From CAZAOY01 sp964486925 (GTDB lineage: Bacteria; Bacillota; Clostridia; Oscillospirales; Ruminococcaceae): a stretch of 34,945 nt of DNA. Under the pieces are notes generated by a model. That model searched no databases. It worked only from the letters and a program-made list of their open reading frames with translations, and had not been told where the DNA came from. The stretch's first letter is position 1. Each line of letters begins with the position of its first letter. This document shows, piece by piece, positions 7,500-15,157 of this stretch. The DNA is taken from NCBI GenBank assembly GCA_964486925.1, contig CAZAOY010000026.1:1-34945 (forward strand), read 5' to 3'. Made by a program: the position numbers and the translations under genes.

Positions 7500-8471
7500 A
7501 TGAATAATCAGGATTATCTTTTACAGGAACAATACAAAACCTTGGGGAAAACCGATATTAGGGTTTCCCCTATTTGTTTTGGAACGCTCACAGTCGGCCC
7601 GCTACAGGCAAACCTTCCAATAAAGCAGGGCGGGCAGGTTATCGCTACCGCCATCGAGCACGGGATAAACTTCTTCGATACCGCCGAGCTTTACGAAACC
7701 TACCCCTACCTAAAACAAGGGATGAAGCTTGCAAACCGACAGGATATAGTGATAAGCTCCAAAACCTATGCCTACACCAGAGAGCTTGCGGTAGCGGCGG
7801 TGGAACAGGCAAGAAAAGAGCTCTCCCGTGACTATATCGACATCTTTATGCTACACGAGCAGGAGAGTATCCACACCCTAAACGGGCACGCAAAAGCATT
7901 GGAATACCTCTATGAGTGTGTCCAAAGCGGGGTTATCCGAGCGGTGGGAGCGTCTATGCATACCATAGCGGCGGTGGAGGGTGCGGTGTCAAAGGGGCTC
8001 GATGTTATCCACCCGCTTGTTAATATGAAGGGACTTGGCGTGGTGGACGGCGACGGAGTTATGATGGAATCGGCGGTTAGAGCGGCGCATAATGCAGGTA
8101 TCGGGGTGTTCTCGATGAAAGCGCTTGGCGGGGGAAACCTCTATCGGCAGGCGACAGACTGCTTTAACTACGTCTACTCGCTGGACTGCGTGGACAGCGT
8201 GGCGATTGGTATGCAGTCAGACGAGGAGGTTATCTCTAACATCCGCTACTACAACAGCCGTGTGGAGGATCAAACCCTGCTAGAACTGCGGGGGAGGACA
8301 AGGCGGCTTCATATCGACGACCACTGTGTCGGGTGCGGATTATGTGTAAAACGGTGCGGGCAGTCTGCGCTGTCGGTAGTTGACGGTCAGGCGGTCTGCG
8401 ACCATAAACGCTGTATCCTATGCGGCTACTGCGGCGGGGTATGCAAAGAGTTTTGCATTAAGGTTGTATAA
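7500..8471 (+). CDS. Aldo/keto reductase with C-terminal 4Fe-4S domain
   Basis: About 323 residues from the ATG at 7500; a TTG at 7473 lies inside ireB and is less likely. Residues 10-260 form the reductase barrel: FGTLTVGPLQ, the catalytic pair FFDTAELYE (Asp, Tyr) and SSKTYA (Lys), plus YIDIFMLHE (His). The C-terminal 50 residues carry two ferredoxin cluster motifs, CVGCGLCVKRC and CILCGYCGGVC. Such fusions are common in anaerobes and move electrons between ferredoxin-like clusters and carbonyl substrates. The substrate is unknown. No strong ribosome binding site precedes the ATG, so coupling to ireB is likely. Confidence 0.9.
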   Translation: MNNQDYLLQEQYKTLGKTDIRVSPICFGTLTVGPLQANLPIKQGGQVIATAIEHGINFFDTAELYETYPYLKQGMKLANRQDIVISSKTYAYTRELAVAAVEQARKELSRDYIDIFMLHEQESIHTLNGHAKALEYLYECVQSGVIRAVGASMHTIAAVEGAVSKGLDVIHPLVNMKGLGVVDGDGVMMESAVRAAHNAGIGVFSMKALGGGNLYRQATDCFNYVYSLDCVDSVAIGMQSDEEVISNIRYYNSRVEDQTLLELRGRTRRLHIDDHCVGCGLCVKRCGQSALSVVDGQAVCDHKRCILCGYCGGVCKEFCIKVV

Positions 8472-8533
8472 GGGGGTAGGGGTTGCACCGTGTGCATTAA
8501 TTTGAGCGGAGTGTACCATAGAATGAAACCAAT

Positions 8534-8558
8534 GTAGGGGACGCATTGTATGCGTTCC
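8534..8558 (+). repeat. GTAGGG-tagged palindrome, AACGCAT type
   Basis: GTAGGG, then GGACGCAT, TGT and ATGCGTTCC. It is followed by sequence resembling the repeats after the 6610 copy (ATGATATGCTATAATACTGTG), so the element may extend past the palindrome. Confidence 0.75.
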
Positions 8559-8615
8559 TATGATATGCTATAATACTGTGGTGTGGCATAATGCTTTAAA
8601 TGCGGGCAAAACTGA

Positions 8616-8646
8616 TACCCATAACGGTGACTAACCGTTATGGGTA
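8616..8646. terminator. Perfect 12-bp hairpin between convergent genes
   Basis: TACCCATAACGG (8616-8627) and its exact complement (8635-8646) enclose a 7-nt loop. On the minus strand the stem is followed by TCAGTTTTG, weakly T-rich. It lies between convergent genes and may limit read-through both ways. Confidence 0.5.
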
Positions 8647-8831
8647 TGGAAAGTGGTTATCTACTGGGCAATAGTTACTACAAAATACTGTTGAATCCTT
8701 AGCTAAAAAAACAACAGTTTGATTGTCCAGTTAATGAGGTAAATGCTTCGTTGTAATCCGCCCGTAAAGAAAGCGGACTACAAAAGTAATCGGGTTACCA
8801 CCTCTGAATAGGTGGGTTGACCTTAGTTTAA

Positions 8832-9383
8832 TTAGCCAAAGTATCTGTTTAGCAGACCTTCAAATGCCTTACCGTGACGTGCTTCATCCTTGCACATTTC
8901 GTGAACGGTGTCATGGATTGCGTCAAGACCTAGCTCTTTAGCCTTAACAGCGATAGCTTTTTTACCTGCACAAGCGCCATGTTCAGCCGCAACTCTTGCT
9001 TCAAGGTTTGCTTTAGTTGAATCGTAAACCACTTCACCTAATAGCTCAGCGAACTTAGCCGCATGTTCAGCTTCTTCAAAAGCGATACGTTTATAAGCTT
9101 CAGCAACTTCAGGTAGACCTTCTCTGTCAGCAACACGTGACATAGCAAGATACATACCAACTTCGGTGCATTCACCTGCAAAGTTTGCTCTTAGTCCTTC
9201 AAGGATCTCAGCGTCAACACCGGCAGCAACACCAACTCTGTGCTCATCAGCCCAAGTAAGGGAGCTTGAATCTGTGCTCATCTCTTTAAATTTATCAGCA
9301 GTTACCTTACATTGTGGGCAGTTTGCTGGCGGGGTATCTCCTTCATGGATGTAACCACATACTGTACATACAAATTTTTTCAT
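8832..9383 (-). CDS. Reverse rubrerythrin
   Basis: 183 residues with the rubredoxin-like domain first (Cys6, Cys9, Cys22 and Cys25 in CTVCG and CPQC) and the ferritin-like diiron domain second. The diiron domain shows conserved Glu in NFAGECTEVGMY, FEEAEHAAKF, RVAAEHGACAG and KDEARHGKAF. This domain order defines reverse rubrerythrin, a peroxide and oxygen reductase of clostridia. The ribosome binding site AGGAGG is seven nucleotides before ATG. It is a single-gene unit with about 300 nt of upstream DNA shared with truB. It fits the defence of an obligate anaerobe. Confidence 0.95.
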   Translation of the reverse strand: MKKFVCTVCGYIHEGDTPPANCPQCKVTADKFKEMSTDSSSLTWADEHRVGVAAGVDAEILEGLRANFAGECTEVGMYLAMSRVADREGLPEVAEAYKRIAFEEAEHAAKFAELLGEVVYDSTKANLEARVAAEHGACAGKKAIAVKAKELGLDAIHDTVHEMCKDEARHGKAFEGLLNRYFG

Positions 9384-9685
9384 CTTAAATCCTCCTAAAA
9401 TATTTTTTATTTTTTCCTCAAAGTTATAACGATAAAAACTACCATAACACTACCTATTATATTACAAAGTAAGGTAAAGTAGACATAGCCCTTGCCACAT
9501 AATCGTAAAACCGCATTGCTACATAACCATAATACATGCTACAGTAATAGTCTTTATCAGTACAGCCTTATTATACCACAGCAGTATAATTTTTGCAATA
9601 GACTTTACAAAAAGTTCATAATAAATATTGATAACTATTATTAAAATTAAACTGTTAATAATCCACAAAGGAGAGTTTATAGCCG
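9384..9685. other. Divergent intergenic region, rubrerythrin/truB
   Basis: 302 nt, AT-rich. On the minus strand a TATAAT occurs at 9454-9459 toward rubrerythrin, but with no good -35 box at 17 nt. On the plus strand TTGCAA (9593-9598) with CATAAT 18 nt on is a weak promoter candidate for truB. No clear PerR-type operator was found by eye. Confidence 0.35.
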
Positions 9686-10582
9686 ATGAATGGAATTTTA
9701 ACCATTAATAAACCAAAAGATTACACCTCGTTTGACGTTATCGCAAGACTTAAAGGGATGAGCAAAACCAAAAGGATCGGGCATAGCGGAACACTCGACC
9801 CAATGGCGACAGGGGTTTTGCCAATCTTCTTCGGGACAGCCACCAAAGCGGCGGATCTAAACCCATACGGCAACGATAAGAAGGAATACCTAGCCGAGAT
9901 TATCTTCGGCAGAACAACCGACACGCTAGACACCCACGGCAAAACCCTAACCATCGCCCCCTCAAACGTGGAAAGATCCGATATACAGCGCTTAATCCCG
10001 CAGTTTATCGGAGATATACAGCAAACCCCGCCTATGTACTCGGCAGTTAGGATAAACGGTCAGCGGCTGTATGACATCGCAAGGCAGGGGATAGAGGTAG
10101 AGCGGGAGAAACGCGCGGTTACCATCCATGAAATCGAGATAACAAGCTTCGACCCACAAGCCCAGTCGGGGTTTATTCGGGTTTTGTGCTCAAAGGGGAC
10201 GTACATCCGTACCCTATGCGATGATTTAGGACGTCTGCTAGGTTGCGGCGCTGTAATGGGCGAGCTTGTCCGCACCATGTCAAACGGCTTTACATTAGAT
10301 AAATCCTACACCCTAGAACAGGTGCAAGCACTGGCAAGCGACAACGCACTAGAGGCGGCACTGCTCCCGACCGAGCAGGTTTTACTCCACCTACCCGCCA
10401 TCTACCTAAGCGAGGTGCAGACTAGAATGTTCCTAAACGGCGTTAGGCTAGATCTTAACCGAATAAAGTATAAGGATATGGACAGCTCCTACAGGGTCTA
10501 CAGCTATGACCGCCAATTTATCGCAACCGCTACCCTTAATAGGGATAAAATGGAATTAATTACAGAGAAAAGGTTTGTATAA
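9686..10582 (+). CDS. truB: tRNA pseudouridine(55) synthase
   Basis: 298 residues, normal for bacterial TruB. The N-terminal GILTINKPKDYTSFDVIARLK and the catalytic motif GHSGTLDPMATGVLPI (catalytic Asp38) are clear, followed by YLAEIIFGRTTDTLDTHG and the substrate-site QTPPMYSAVRINGQRLYDIAR. It makes the universally conserved pseudouridine 55 in the tRNA T-loop. GGAGAG precedes the ATG. It overlaps ribF by one base, the usual order in Bacillota, although the common upstream partners rbfA and infB are absent here. Confidence 0.97.
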   Translation: MNGILTINKPKDYTSFDVIARLKGMSKTKRIGHSGTLDPMATGVLPIFFGTATKAADLNPYGNDKKEYLAEIIFGRTTDTLDTHGKTLTIAPSNVERSDIQRLIPQFIGDIQQTPPMYSAVRINGQRLYDIARQGIEVEREKRAVTIHEIEITSFDPQAQSGFIRVLCSKGTYIRTLCDDLGRLLGCGAVMGELVRTMSNGFTLDKSYTLEQVQALASDNALEAALLPTEQVLLHLPAIYLSEVQTRMFLNGVRLDLNRIKYKDMDSSYRVYSYDRQFIATATLNRDKMELITEKRFV

Positions 10583-11472
10583 TGAAGATATTAAACGAGA
10601 TACCTATAAACCACACCCCCCACGCCATAGCGCTAGGCTACTTCGACGGCGTGCACCTAGGGCATAAAGCGGTGATAAAAGCCGCACTTGATACAGAGCT
10701 TGCGACGATGGTGCTAATGTTTGGCGAGAGCGGAATCGAGCTAAAGGGGCGGCACATCCTCTCCACAGCAGGAAGGATCGATGTGCTTAAACAGCTAGGT
10801 GTCCAGACGGTGGTAATGCTGGATTTTGCGAAGGTTAAAGGACTTTCACCAACTCAATTTGTGCGGGACATCCTGATAGACAGGCTAAAAGCCAAAGCGA
10901 TTAGCTGTGGCTTTAACTACCGTTTTGGATTAAACCGAGCAGGGGATACCGCCCTTCTGGCAGCACTTTGTAACGAGAGTGATGTGTCACTCTCTATAGC
11001 AGATAGGGTGATGGACGCAGGCGCACCGATAAGCTCCACCCGCGTTAAAGAGCTACTAACAGCGGGCGACATTAAGTCTGCCAACCGTTTGCTAGGCTAC
11101 CCATACTTTATCCAAGAGGAGGTGCAAAAGGGTAACCAGATAGGACGAACCATCGGGTTTAGAACGATAAATCAGCACTTCACCGAACAGGTGTTAGTCC
11201 CACGCTACGGAATCTACGCGACTAGCACCACAATCGACGGCGCATGCTACAAAAGTGTCACAAACATTGGGGTAAAGCCTACCATACAAGGTGAGCGCCT
11301 ACCGCTTTGTGAAACCCATATTCTGGATTTTAGCGGTGACCTTTATGGCAAAACTCTACGTGTAGAGTTTTTAGACTTTATCCGCCCCGAGCTTAGATTT
11401 GAAAGCCTAGAGGAGCTAACAAACGCGATAAAATCCGATGTGGATAAAAGGATAAACGAATTACAGCCCTAA
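10582..11472 (+). CDS. ribF: Bifunctional riboflavin kinase/FAD synthetase
   Basis: 296 residues. The N-terminal FMN adenylyltransferase half has ALGYFDGVHLGH (17-28), CGFNYRFG (109-116) and ISSTRVKELL (150-159). The C-terminal riboflavin kinase half starts near 172 and shows GRTIGFRTINQ (188-198), VPRYGIYA, SVTNIGVKPT and YGKTLRVEFLDFIRPELRF. It converts riboflavin to FMN and FAD. Oddity: the kinase motif is normally G-F-P-T; here the proline is Arg194 (codon AGA), while the Mg-binding Thr is kept. It ends before the terminator at 11589. Confidence 0.95.
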   Translation: MKILNEIPINHTPHAIALGYFDGVHLGHKAVIKAALDTELATMVLMFGESGIELKGRHILSTAGRIDVLKQLGVQTVVMLDFAKVKGLSPTQFVRDILIDRLKAKAISCGFNYRFGLNRAGDTALLAALCNESDVSLSIADRVMDAGAPISSTRVKELLTAGDIKSANRLLGYPYFIQEEVQKGNQIGRTIGFRTINQHFTEQVLVPRYGIYATSTTIDGACYKSVTNIGVKPTIQGERLPLCETHILDFSGDLYGKTLRVEFLDFIRPELRFESLEELTNAIKSDVDKRINELQP

Positions 11473-11588
11473 CCAAACAACCATAAACTAACCACTAACT
11501 ATGATACGCGCTACCAAGGTAAGTATGATAGGCTCGATAAAAGGGTAGGGCAGTGATGGTAGCTTTAGGTAAAACAAACCGATAAAAA

Positions 11589-11632
11589 GTGCAGACAATA
11601 AAACCCATCTATTGTCTGCACCTCTCCTTTTT
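11589..11632. terminator. Bidirectional terminator
   Basis: A perfect 12-bp stem, GTGCAGACAATA (11589-11600) and its complement (11610-11621), with a 9-nt loop. The plus strand continues CTCTCCTTTTT; the minus strand has TTTTT directly after the stem. It separates convergent ribF and the DUF3842 gene. The remaining sequence in 11473-11707 shows nothing else recognisable. Confidence 0.9.
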
Positions 11633-11707
11633 CAAGCAGTATCCGCTAAAATTAACCTTTTTACACCATCTATATGCATATTATAGATTATACCGAAGGT
11701 TACATAT

Positions 11708-12109
11708 CTAGATACCCTTTAACTCCGAAACCGCGTCCTCGATATACCCCGCTAGGGTGGTATCCTTTTGACCCGCTATGTAGATGTTACAGCGGTCTAC
11801 AGGGATTAGAATCTTTCTCGCCCTGCTTTGCCCTACCGCCACCGCCATAGCAGGGGTGACCTCACCAAGCAGAGAATCCGCCGAGATTATACCGACAGGG
11901 CCTATAATTACATCGGCTCTACTGCTGTTTACCACCACAGGATTCTCCCCCGTAGCGCCATGATCCGCCCCCGCCTTTAACATCTGCGCGGTGGCTATGC
12001 TGTTAGTCCCGATTGCGACTACAACATAATCGGGAAACCCCTTCTTTATCCGTTCGATTACAAGTCGGCCAATCTTGCCGCCCTGCCCATCTATTACCAA
12101 AATTGTCAT
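11708..12109 (-). CDS. DUF3842 family protein
   Basis: 133 residues. The N-terminus ILVIDGQGGKIGRLVIERI looks like a glycine-rich nucleotide-binding turn after a beta strand, followed by VVVAIGTNSIATAQMLKAGADHGATGENPV and a conserved DVIIGPVGII stretch. This matches the DUF3842 family of clostridia, of unknown function. AGGAG lies 11 nt before ATG. It is 25 nt downstream of the GNAT gene, so the two are probably co-transcribed. Confidence 0.8.
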   Translation of the reverse strand: MTILVIDGQGGKIGRLVIERIKKGFPDYVVVAIGTNSIATAQMLKAGADHGATGENPVVVNSSRADVIIGPVGIISADSLLGEVTPAMAVAVGQSRARKILIPVDRCNIYIAGQKDTTLAGYIEDAVSELKGI

Positions 12110-12134
12110 GTTAAATTAGCTATCTCCTTATGTA

Positions 12135-12599
12135 TTAAAACCGTAGCAGATAGAGTAGTTCACCTCTATCGTCAGTACCAATCTGAACAAATCCACACTT
12201 CTCATATAAAGCCTGCCCCCTAAAGTTAGCGATATGGGTGGTCAACAAAATCCCGCCCTTGCCGTTGGCTTTAGCGTACTCTATAGCAGTCTGTGTAAGC
12301 CGTGTCCCCAGACCCTGCCCCTTATAATCGTCCGACACCGCTATCCCAAACCATACAACGCTCTTATCGATGTCCCATAAAAACACATACCCCACCATCC
12401 GCTCGCCATCAAAAGCAATCCAGTTAACATGGTTTTCTAGGGTATCATCAAAGAATTTCAGCGCCCGATTAAGGTTGCCGTTACGGCGGTTAAAGAACAT
12501 CCTGCTCTCATGTCCCATCCTAGACTTTGAGAAAAAATCAACAACAAGCGCTCTATCCCCCTTTTCAAGAGGGCGGATTATAATGCTATCATCTATCAT
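12135..12599 (-). CDS. GNAT family N-acetyltransferase
   Basis: 154 residues covering one GNAT fold. Strand 4 and the acetyl-CoA loop read GIAVSDDYKGQGLGTRLTQ (Q/RxxGxG/A motif, about residues 84-102), and the C-terminal motif B region is ANFRGQALYEKCGFVQIG. The acceptor substrate is not predictable. Start supported by AAGGAGC seven nucleotides upstream. Lies 33 nt after the zinc-finger antitoxin-like gene and before the DUF3842 gene, all on the minus strand. Confidence 0.88.
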   Translation of the reverse strand: MIDDSIIIRPLEKGDRALVVDFFSKSRMGHESRMFFNRRNGNLNRALKFFDDTLENHVNWIAFDGERMVGYVFLWDIDKSVVWFGIAVSDDYKGQGLGTRLTQTAIEYAKANGKGGILLTTHIANFRGQALYEKCGFVQIGTDDRGELLYLLRF

Positions 12600-12632
12600 A
12601 TAAGCTCCTTTTTATCTGGATTTGTGCGCAAG

Positions 12633-12863
12633 CTACGACGCCATCTTTGAATATTCAAATACCGCAACATCACTTACAATATTCTTCACCTTCTCTACAA
12701 TCCGTTCTAACTCCATCGCCACATGGTCGTCATAAAATGTTTCCCCACACTGAACACATTCACTACACGGCACATTCTTTACTATAATAATGCAGTCCTT
12801 TAAACTCACCACGTGGTTTGTACTGCCCGATTTAATATCACCTTTACAATAAAAACAATTCAT
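12633..12863 (-). CDS. YgiT-type zinc finger protein, antitoxin-like
   Basis: 76 residues. Cys3 and Cys6 in CFYC and Cys33/Cys36 with a further Cys in CSECVQCGETFYDDHVA form the two-CxxC zinc finger of YgiT/MqsA-type proteins, followed by a C-terminal helix (AMELERIVEKVKNIV). The DNA-binding HTH found in full MqsA is missing, as in many short relatives paired with DUF4258 proteins. It overlaps the upstream gene by four bases (ATGA), typical of toxin-antitoxin pairs. An antitoxin role is inferred. Confidence 0.85.
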   Translation of the reverse strand: MNCFYCKGDIKSGSTNHVVSLKDCIIIVKNVPCSECVQCGETFYDDHVAMELERIVEKVKNIVSDVAVFEYSKMAS

Positions 12864-13183
12864 AACGCACCCGCCTTTCTTTTTTTAAAGTTATCTTCCC
12901 ACCTTTTTAGACAAGGATAGTATGCCGTTATTAACCAAAGATAACCACTTCCAATGCCTATAACTGCATGGAGATAGTCATTGTTAACGCAGAATCCTAC
13001 CACTAAGCAACTAGGATATGGGTGGTCATCTGGATACTGTTCAATTATTTCCCCTGTATCGATACAGTTTTTGATGTCACTAGGATTAATTCCACGTTCT
13101 TGTAGCCTAGCTAAAATATGTGTTGTCCATTTAAATCTATTCAAATTCTTTAGTTTTTTTAATTGCTCTATTGTTATTGTCAA
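12860..13183 (-). CDS. DUF4258 protein, MqsR/RelE-like toxin candidate
   Basis: About 107 residues. The order beta-alpha-alpha-beta with FKWTTHILARLQERGINPSDIKNCIDTGEIIEQY followed by PYPSCLVVGFCVNNDYLHAVIGI and YLWLITAYYPC matches DUF4258, a RelE/MqsR-like fold often paired with YgiT-type zinc fingers. AGGTGG at 13189-13194 points to the TTG at 13183 as start; a GTG at 13192 overlaps that site. Overlaps the zinc-finger gene by four bases. Toxin activity (mRNA cleavage) is a family-level inference. Confidence 0.8.
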   Translation of the reverse strand: MTITIEQLKKLKNLNRFKWTTHILARLQERGINPSDIKNCIDTGEIIEQYPDDHPYPSCLVVGFCVNNDYLHAVIGIGSGYLWLITAYYPCLKRWEDNFKKRKAGAL

Positions 13184-13232
13184 CAAAACCACCTACTTTC
13201 ACTATATTATTGACCCTTCCCCCCAAAACCCA

Positions 13233-14174
13233 TCACGTCACCGACATCGTGCGGATTATCTCCCTTACTACCGCCCTCGCACCGCTGTCGGAGGCGGAGA
13301 TGGCGTAGCCCTTGCAGATTATGCGGTGGGATAGGATATCCTCCCCGACCTCACGCACATCATCGGGTAGAACAAAATCCCTGCCCTTGATGGCGGCAAC
13401 CGCCTTTGTCCCCCTTAGAAGTGCAAGTGTGCCACGTGGACTTACCCCTAGCTGTATCTTGTCGCTCTCTCTGGTGGCGGTGATTAAGCGCACTATGTAC
13501 TGCATAACCTCGTTTGATACCGTAACCTCGTTGATCTGTCGGCAGACCTCGGCTATCTCTCTAGCGGTGCAGACTGGGGTTATGCTCGATAGCGGGTGAG
13601 CCGCCGACTGGGAGTTAAGCATGCTAACCTCGCTGTCAAAATCGGGGTATCCTACCGATAACTGCATAAAGAAACGGTCGATCTGTGCCTCGGGGAGAGG
13701 GAACGTGCCTTGGGTTTCGATTGGGTTTTGGGTTGCAATTACAAGAAACGGCGGGGGGAGGGGATAGGTCTTGCCGTCCACCGTCGCCTGACACTCCTCC
13801 ATGCACTCAAGCAGACTGGACTGGGTGCGTGGGGTGGCACGGTTAATCTCGTCCGCTAGTAGGATGTTTGTAAATACCGCACCCTGCTTAAAGACAAACT
13901 CACCCTGCTTTTGGTTGTAAAAATTAATCCCTATAAGATCCGACGGCAGTAGATCGGGGGTAAACTGCACCCGCTTAAAGCTACAGCTAATCGCCGCCGA
14001 AAGCGCCTTTGCAATGGTGGTCTTGCCCGTCCCTGGGATATCCTGAAGCAGGATGTGCCCGCGGCTTAGCAAGGATATTATTATCCTATCGATTACCTCA
14101 CTCTTGCCTAAAACAACCCGCTCCATCGACCCCTTTATCCCGTCATATAGCGCCTTTATCCTTGTACAGTCCAT
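13233..14174 (-). CDS. MoxR-family AAA+ ATPase
   Basis: 313 residues. Walker A DIPGTGKTT (about 45-53), Walker B LLADEINRATPRTQ (about 106-119), sensor 1 ATQNPIETQGTFPLPEAQIDRF (split over about 149-170) and sensor 2 LGVSPRGTLAL (about 242-252) define a MoxR/RavA chaperone-type ATPase. Such ATPases mature protein complexes and are usually followed by a DUF58/vWA gene. Here the next gene downstream is the DUF4258 toxin candidate, after 50 nt, so the usual partner is missing. AAGGGGG precedes the ATG. Confidence 0.93.
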   Translation of the reverse strand: MDCTRIKALYDGIKGSMERVVLGKSEVIDRIIISLLSRGHILLQDIPGTGKTTIAKALSAAISCSFKRVQFTPDLLPSDLIGINFYNQKQGEFVFKQGAVFTNILLADEINRATPRTQSSLLECMEECQATVDGKTYPLPPPFLVIATQNPIETQGTFPLPEAQIDRFFMQLSVGYPDFDSEVSMLNSQSAAHPLSSITPVCTAREIAEVCRQINEVTVSNEVMQYIVRLITATRESDKIQLGVSPRGTLALLRGTKAVAAIKGRDFVLPDDVREVGEDILSHRIICKGYAISASDSGARAVVREIIRTMSVT

Positions 14175-14256
14175 ATAATCCCCCTTATCCTAGTAAACCT
14201 GTGTCAGATGTCCAATCATATTGTAAGAATATGTTAATATTAAATCTAGGCAACCC

Positions 14257-15003
14257 TTACATGTTTCGCTCCTCACGTAGCGTTATAATCCCATCATCCT
14301 TGGTTATCTGCGCAATTATGGGATTAAGGTTAACCTTGTGTTCCAGATGGATGGCAAAGCTAAGCTGAAATATCCTGTGCTCCTTCGCTACCCGAAGGTC
14401 GGTAATCTCGATGTCCTGTAGAGAGAGCTGTTCCTTAATATAGGAAAAGACCTCCATGTCCTCAACCTCGGCATAGTACCACAACGTGTTAAAATCGTGC
14501 TTTACCTTGTAGTCAAAATGCTCTAAAGCGGTGATTACCGTAAAGATACAAACCCCGCCGATAACCGCACCCATGTAAAACCCCGCACCGCAGGCAAGTC
14601 CGATGGTCGCAGTAGTCCAAAGCCCCGCCGCCGTGGTAAGCCCCTTAATCTTCTGCCCGCCGATAACCAGTATAGTGCCCGCTCCAAGAAAACCAATCCC
14701 CGAAAGCACCTGTGCCCCAATTCGGGTAGGGTCGATACTCCCATCCACCCGCTCGAAGATGTACTGGTTAATAAGCATTGCCATAGCAGAGCCAAGCGCT
14801 ATCAGCATGTAGGTTCTAATCCCCGCAAACTCTCGCCGTCTGCCCCGCTCATACCCCACAGCCCCCGCTATTATCAAAGCTAAAGTAAGCCTTATAGTAA
14901 TGCTGTATATATTTATGCTATGAAGATTAAACTCTAATATAAAAACACCCCTTTTAGCATTAGAAATGATTATCCAATTAATACCACAAGCTAAAACTGG
15001 CAT
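14257..15003 (-). CDS. MgtC/SapB family membrane protein
   Basis: The family core is clear: LTLALIIAGAVGYERGRRREFAGIRTYMLIALGSA, then DPTRIGAQVLSGIGFLGAGTILV and IKGLTTAAGLWTTATIGLACGAGFY, giving about five membrane helices, then a cytoplasmic ACT-like tail (VEDMEVFSYIKEQLSLQDIEITD). MgtC-like proteins affect magnesium and acid stress responses. The start is uncertain. I give the ATG at 15003 (GGGA four nucleotides upstream), but family length and an ideal AAGGGG at 14948-14953 suggest initiation at an ATA codon at 14940. A TTG at 15039 has no ribosome binding site. Confidence 0.9.
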   Translation of the reverse strand: MPVLACGINWIIISNAKRGVFILEFNLHSINIYSITIRLTLALIIAGAVGYERGRRREFAGIRTYMLIALGSAMAMLINQYIFERVDGSIDPTRIGAQVLSGIGFLGAGTILVIGGQKIKGLTTAAGLWTTATIGLACGAGFYMGAVIGGVCIFTVITALEHFDYKVKHDFNTLWYYAEVEDMEVFSYIKEQLSLQDIEITDLRVAKEHRIFQLSFAIHLEHKVNLNPIIAQITKDDGIITLREERNM

Positions 15004-15041
15004 AAAATCCCAGTGATAATCCGTAACACGTAGAAACAAAC

Positions 15042-15073
15042 GTAGTGGCGGGGCTCTGCTCCGCCCACACTAC
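15042..15073. repeat. GTAG-flanked palindrome
   Basis: Arms GTAGTG.GCGGGG and CTCCGC.CACTAC around CTCTG, with a small internal mismatch. Here both ends carry the GTAG tag, unlike the one-sided copies elsewhere. It lies between the MgtC-like gene and the UroD gene; the rest of 15074-15157 shows nothing recognisable. Confidence 0.55.
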
Positions 15074-15157
15074 GACACCCACAAACCGACTGGTGATAGA
15101 TAGCAATTAATGTTGTAGGATATTAATCTAAAATCAACCTACAAAAAACAATCTTAA

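Larger units (their letters stand above)
8472..8831. other. Convergent intergenic region with hairpins
   Basis: Between two genes facing each other. It contains a GTAGGG palindrome (8534), a perfect 12-bp hairpin (8616-8646), an imperfect hairpin GTAATCCGC/GCGGACTAC (8753-8781) and a 6-bp hairpin CCACCT/AGGTGG (8798-8815) just after the rubrerythrin stop. No ORF. Confidence 0.5.
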
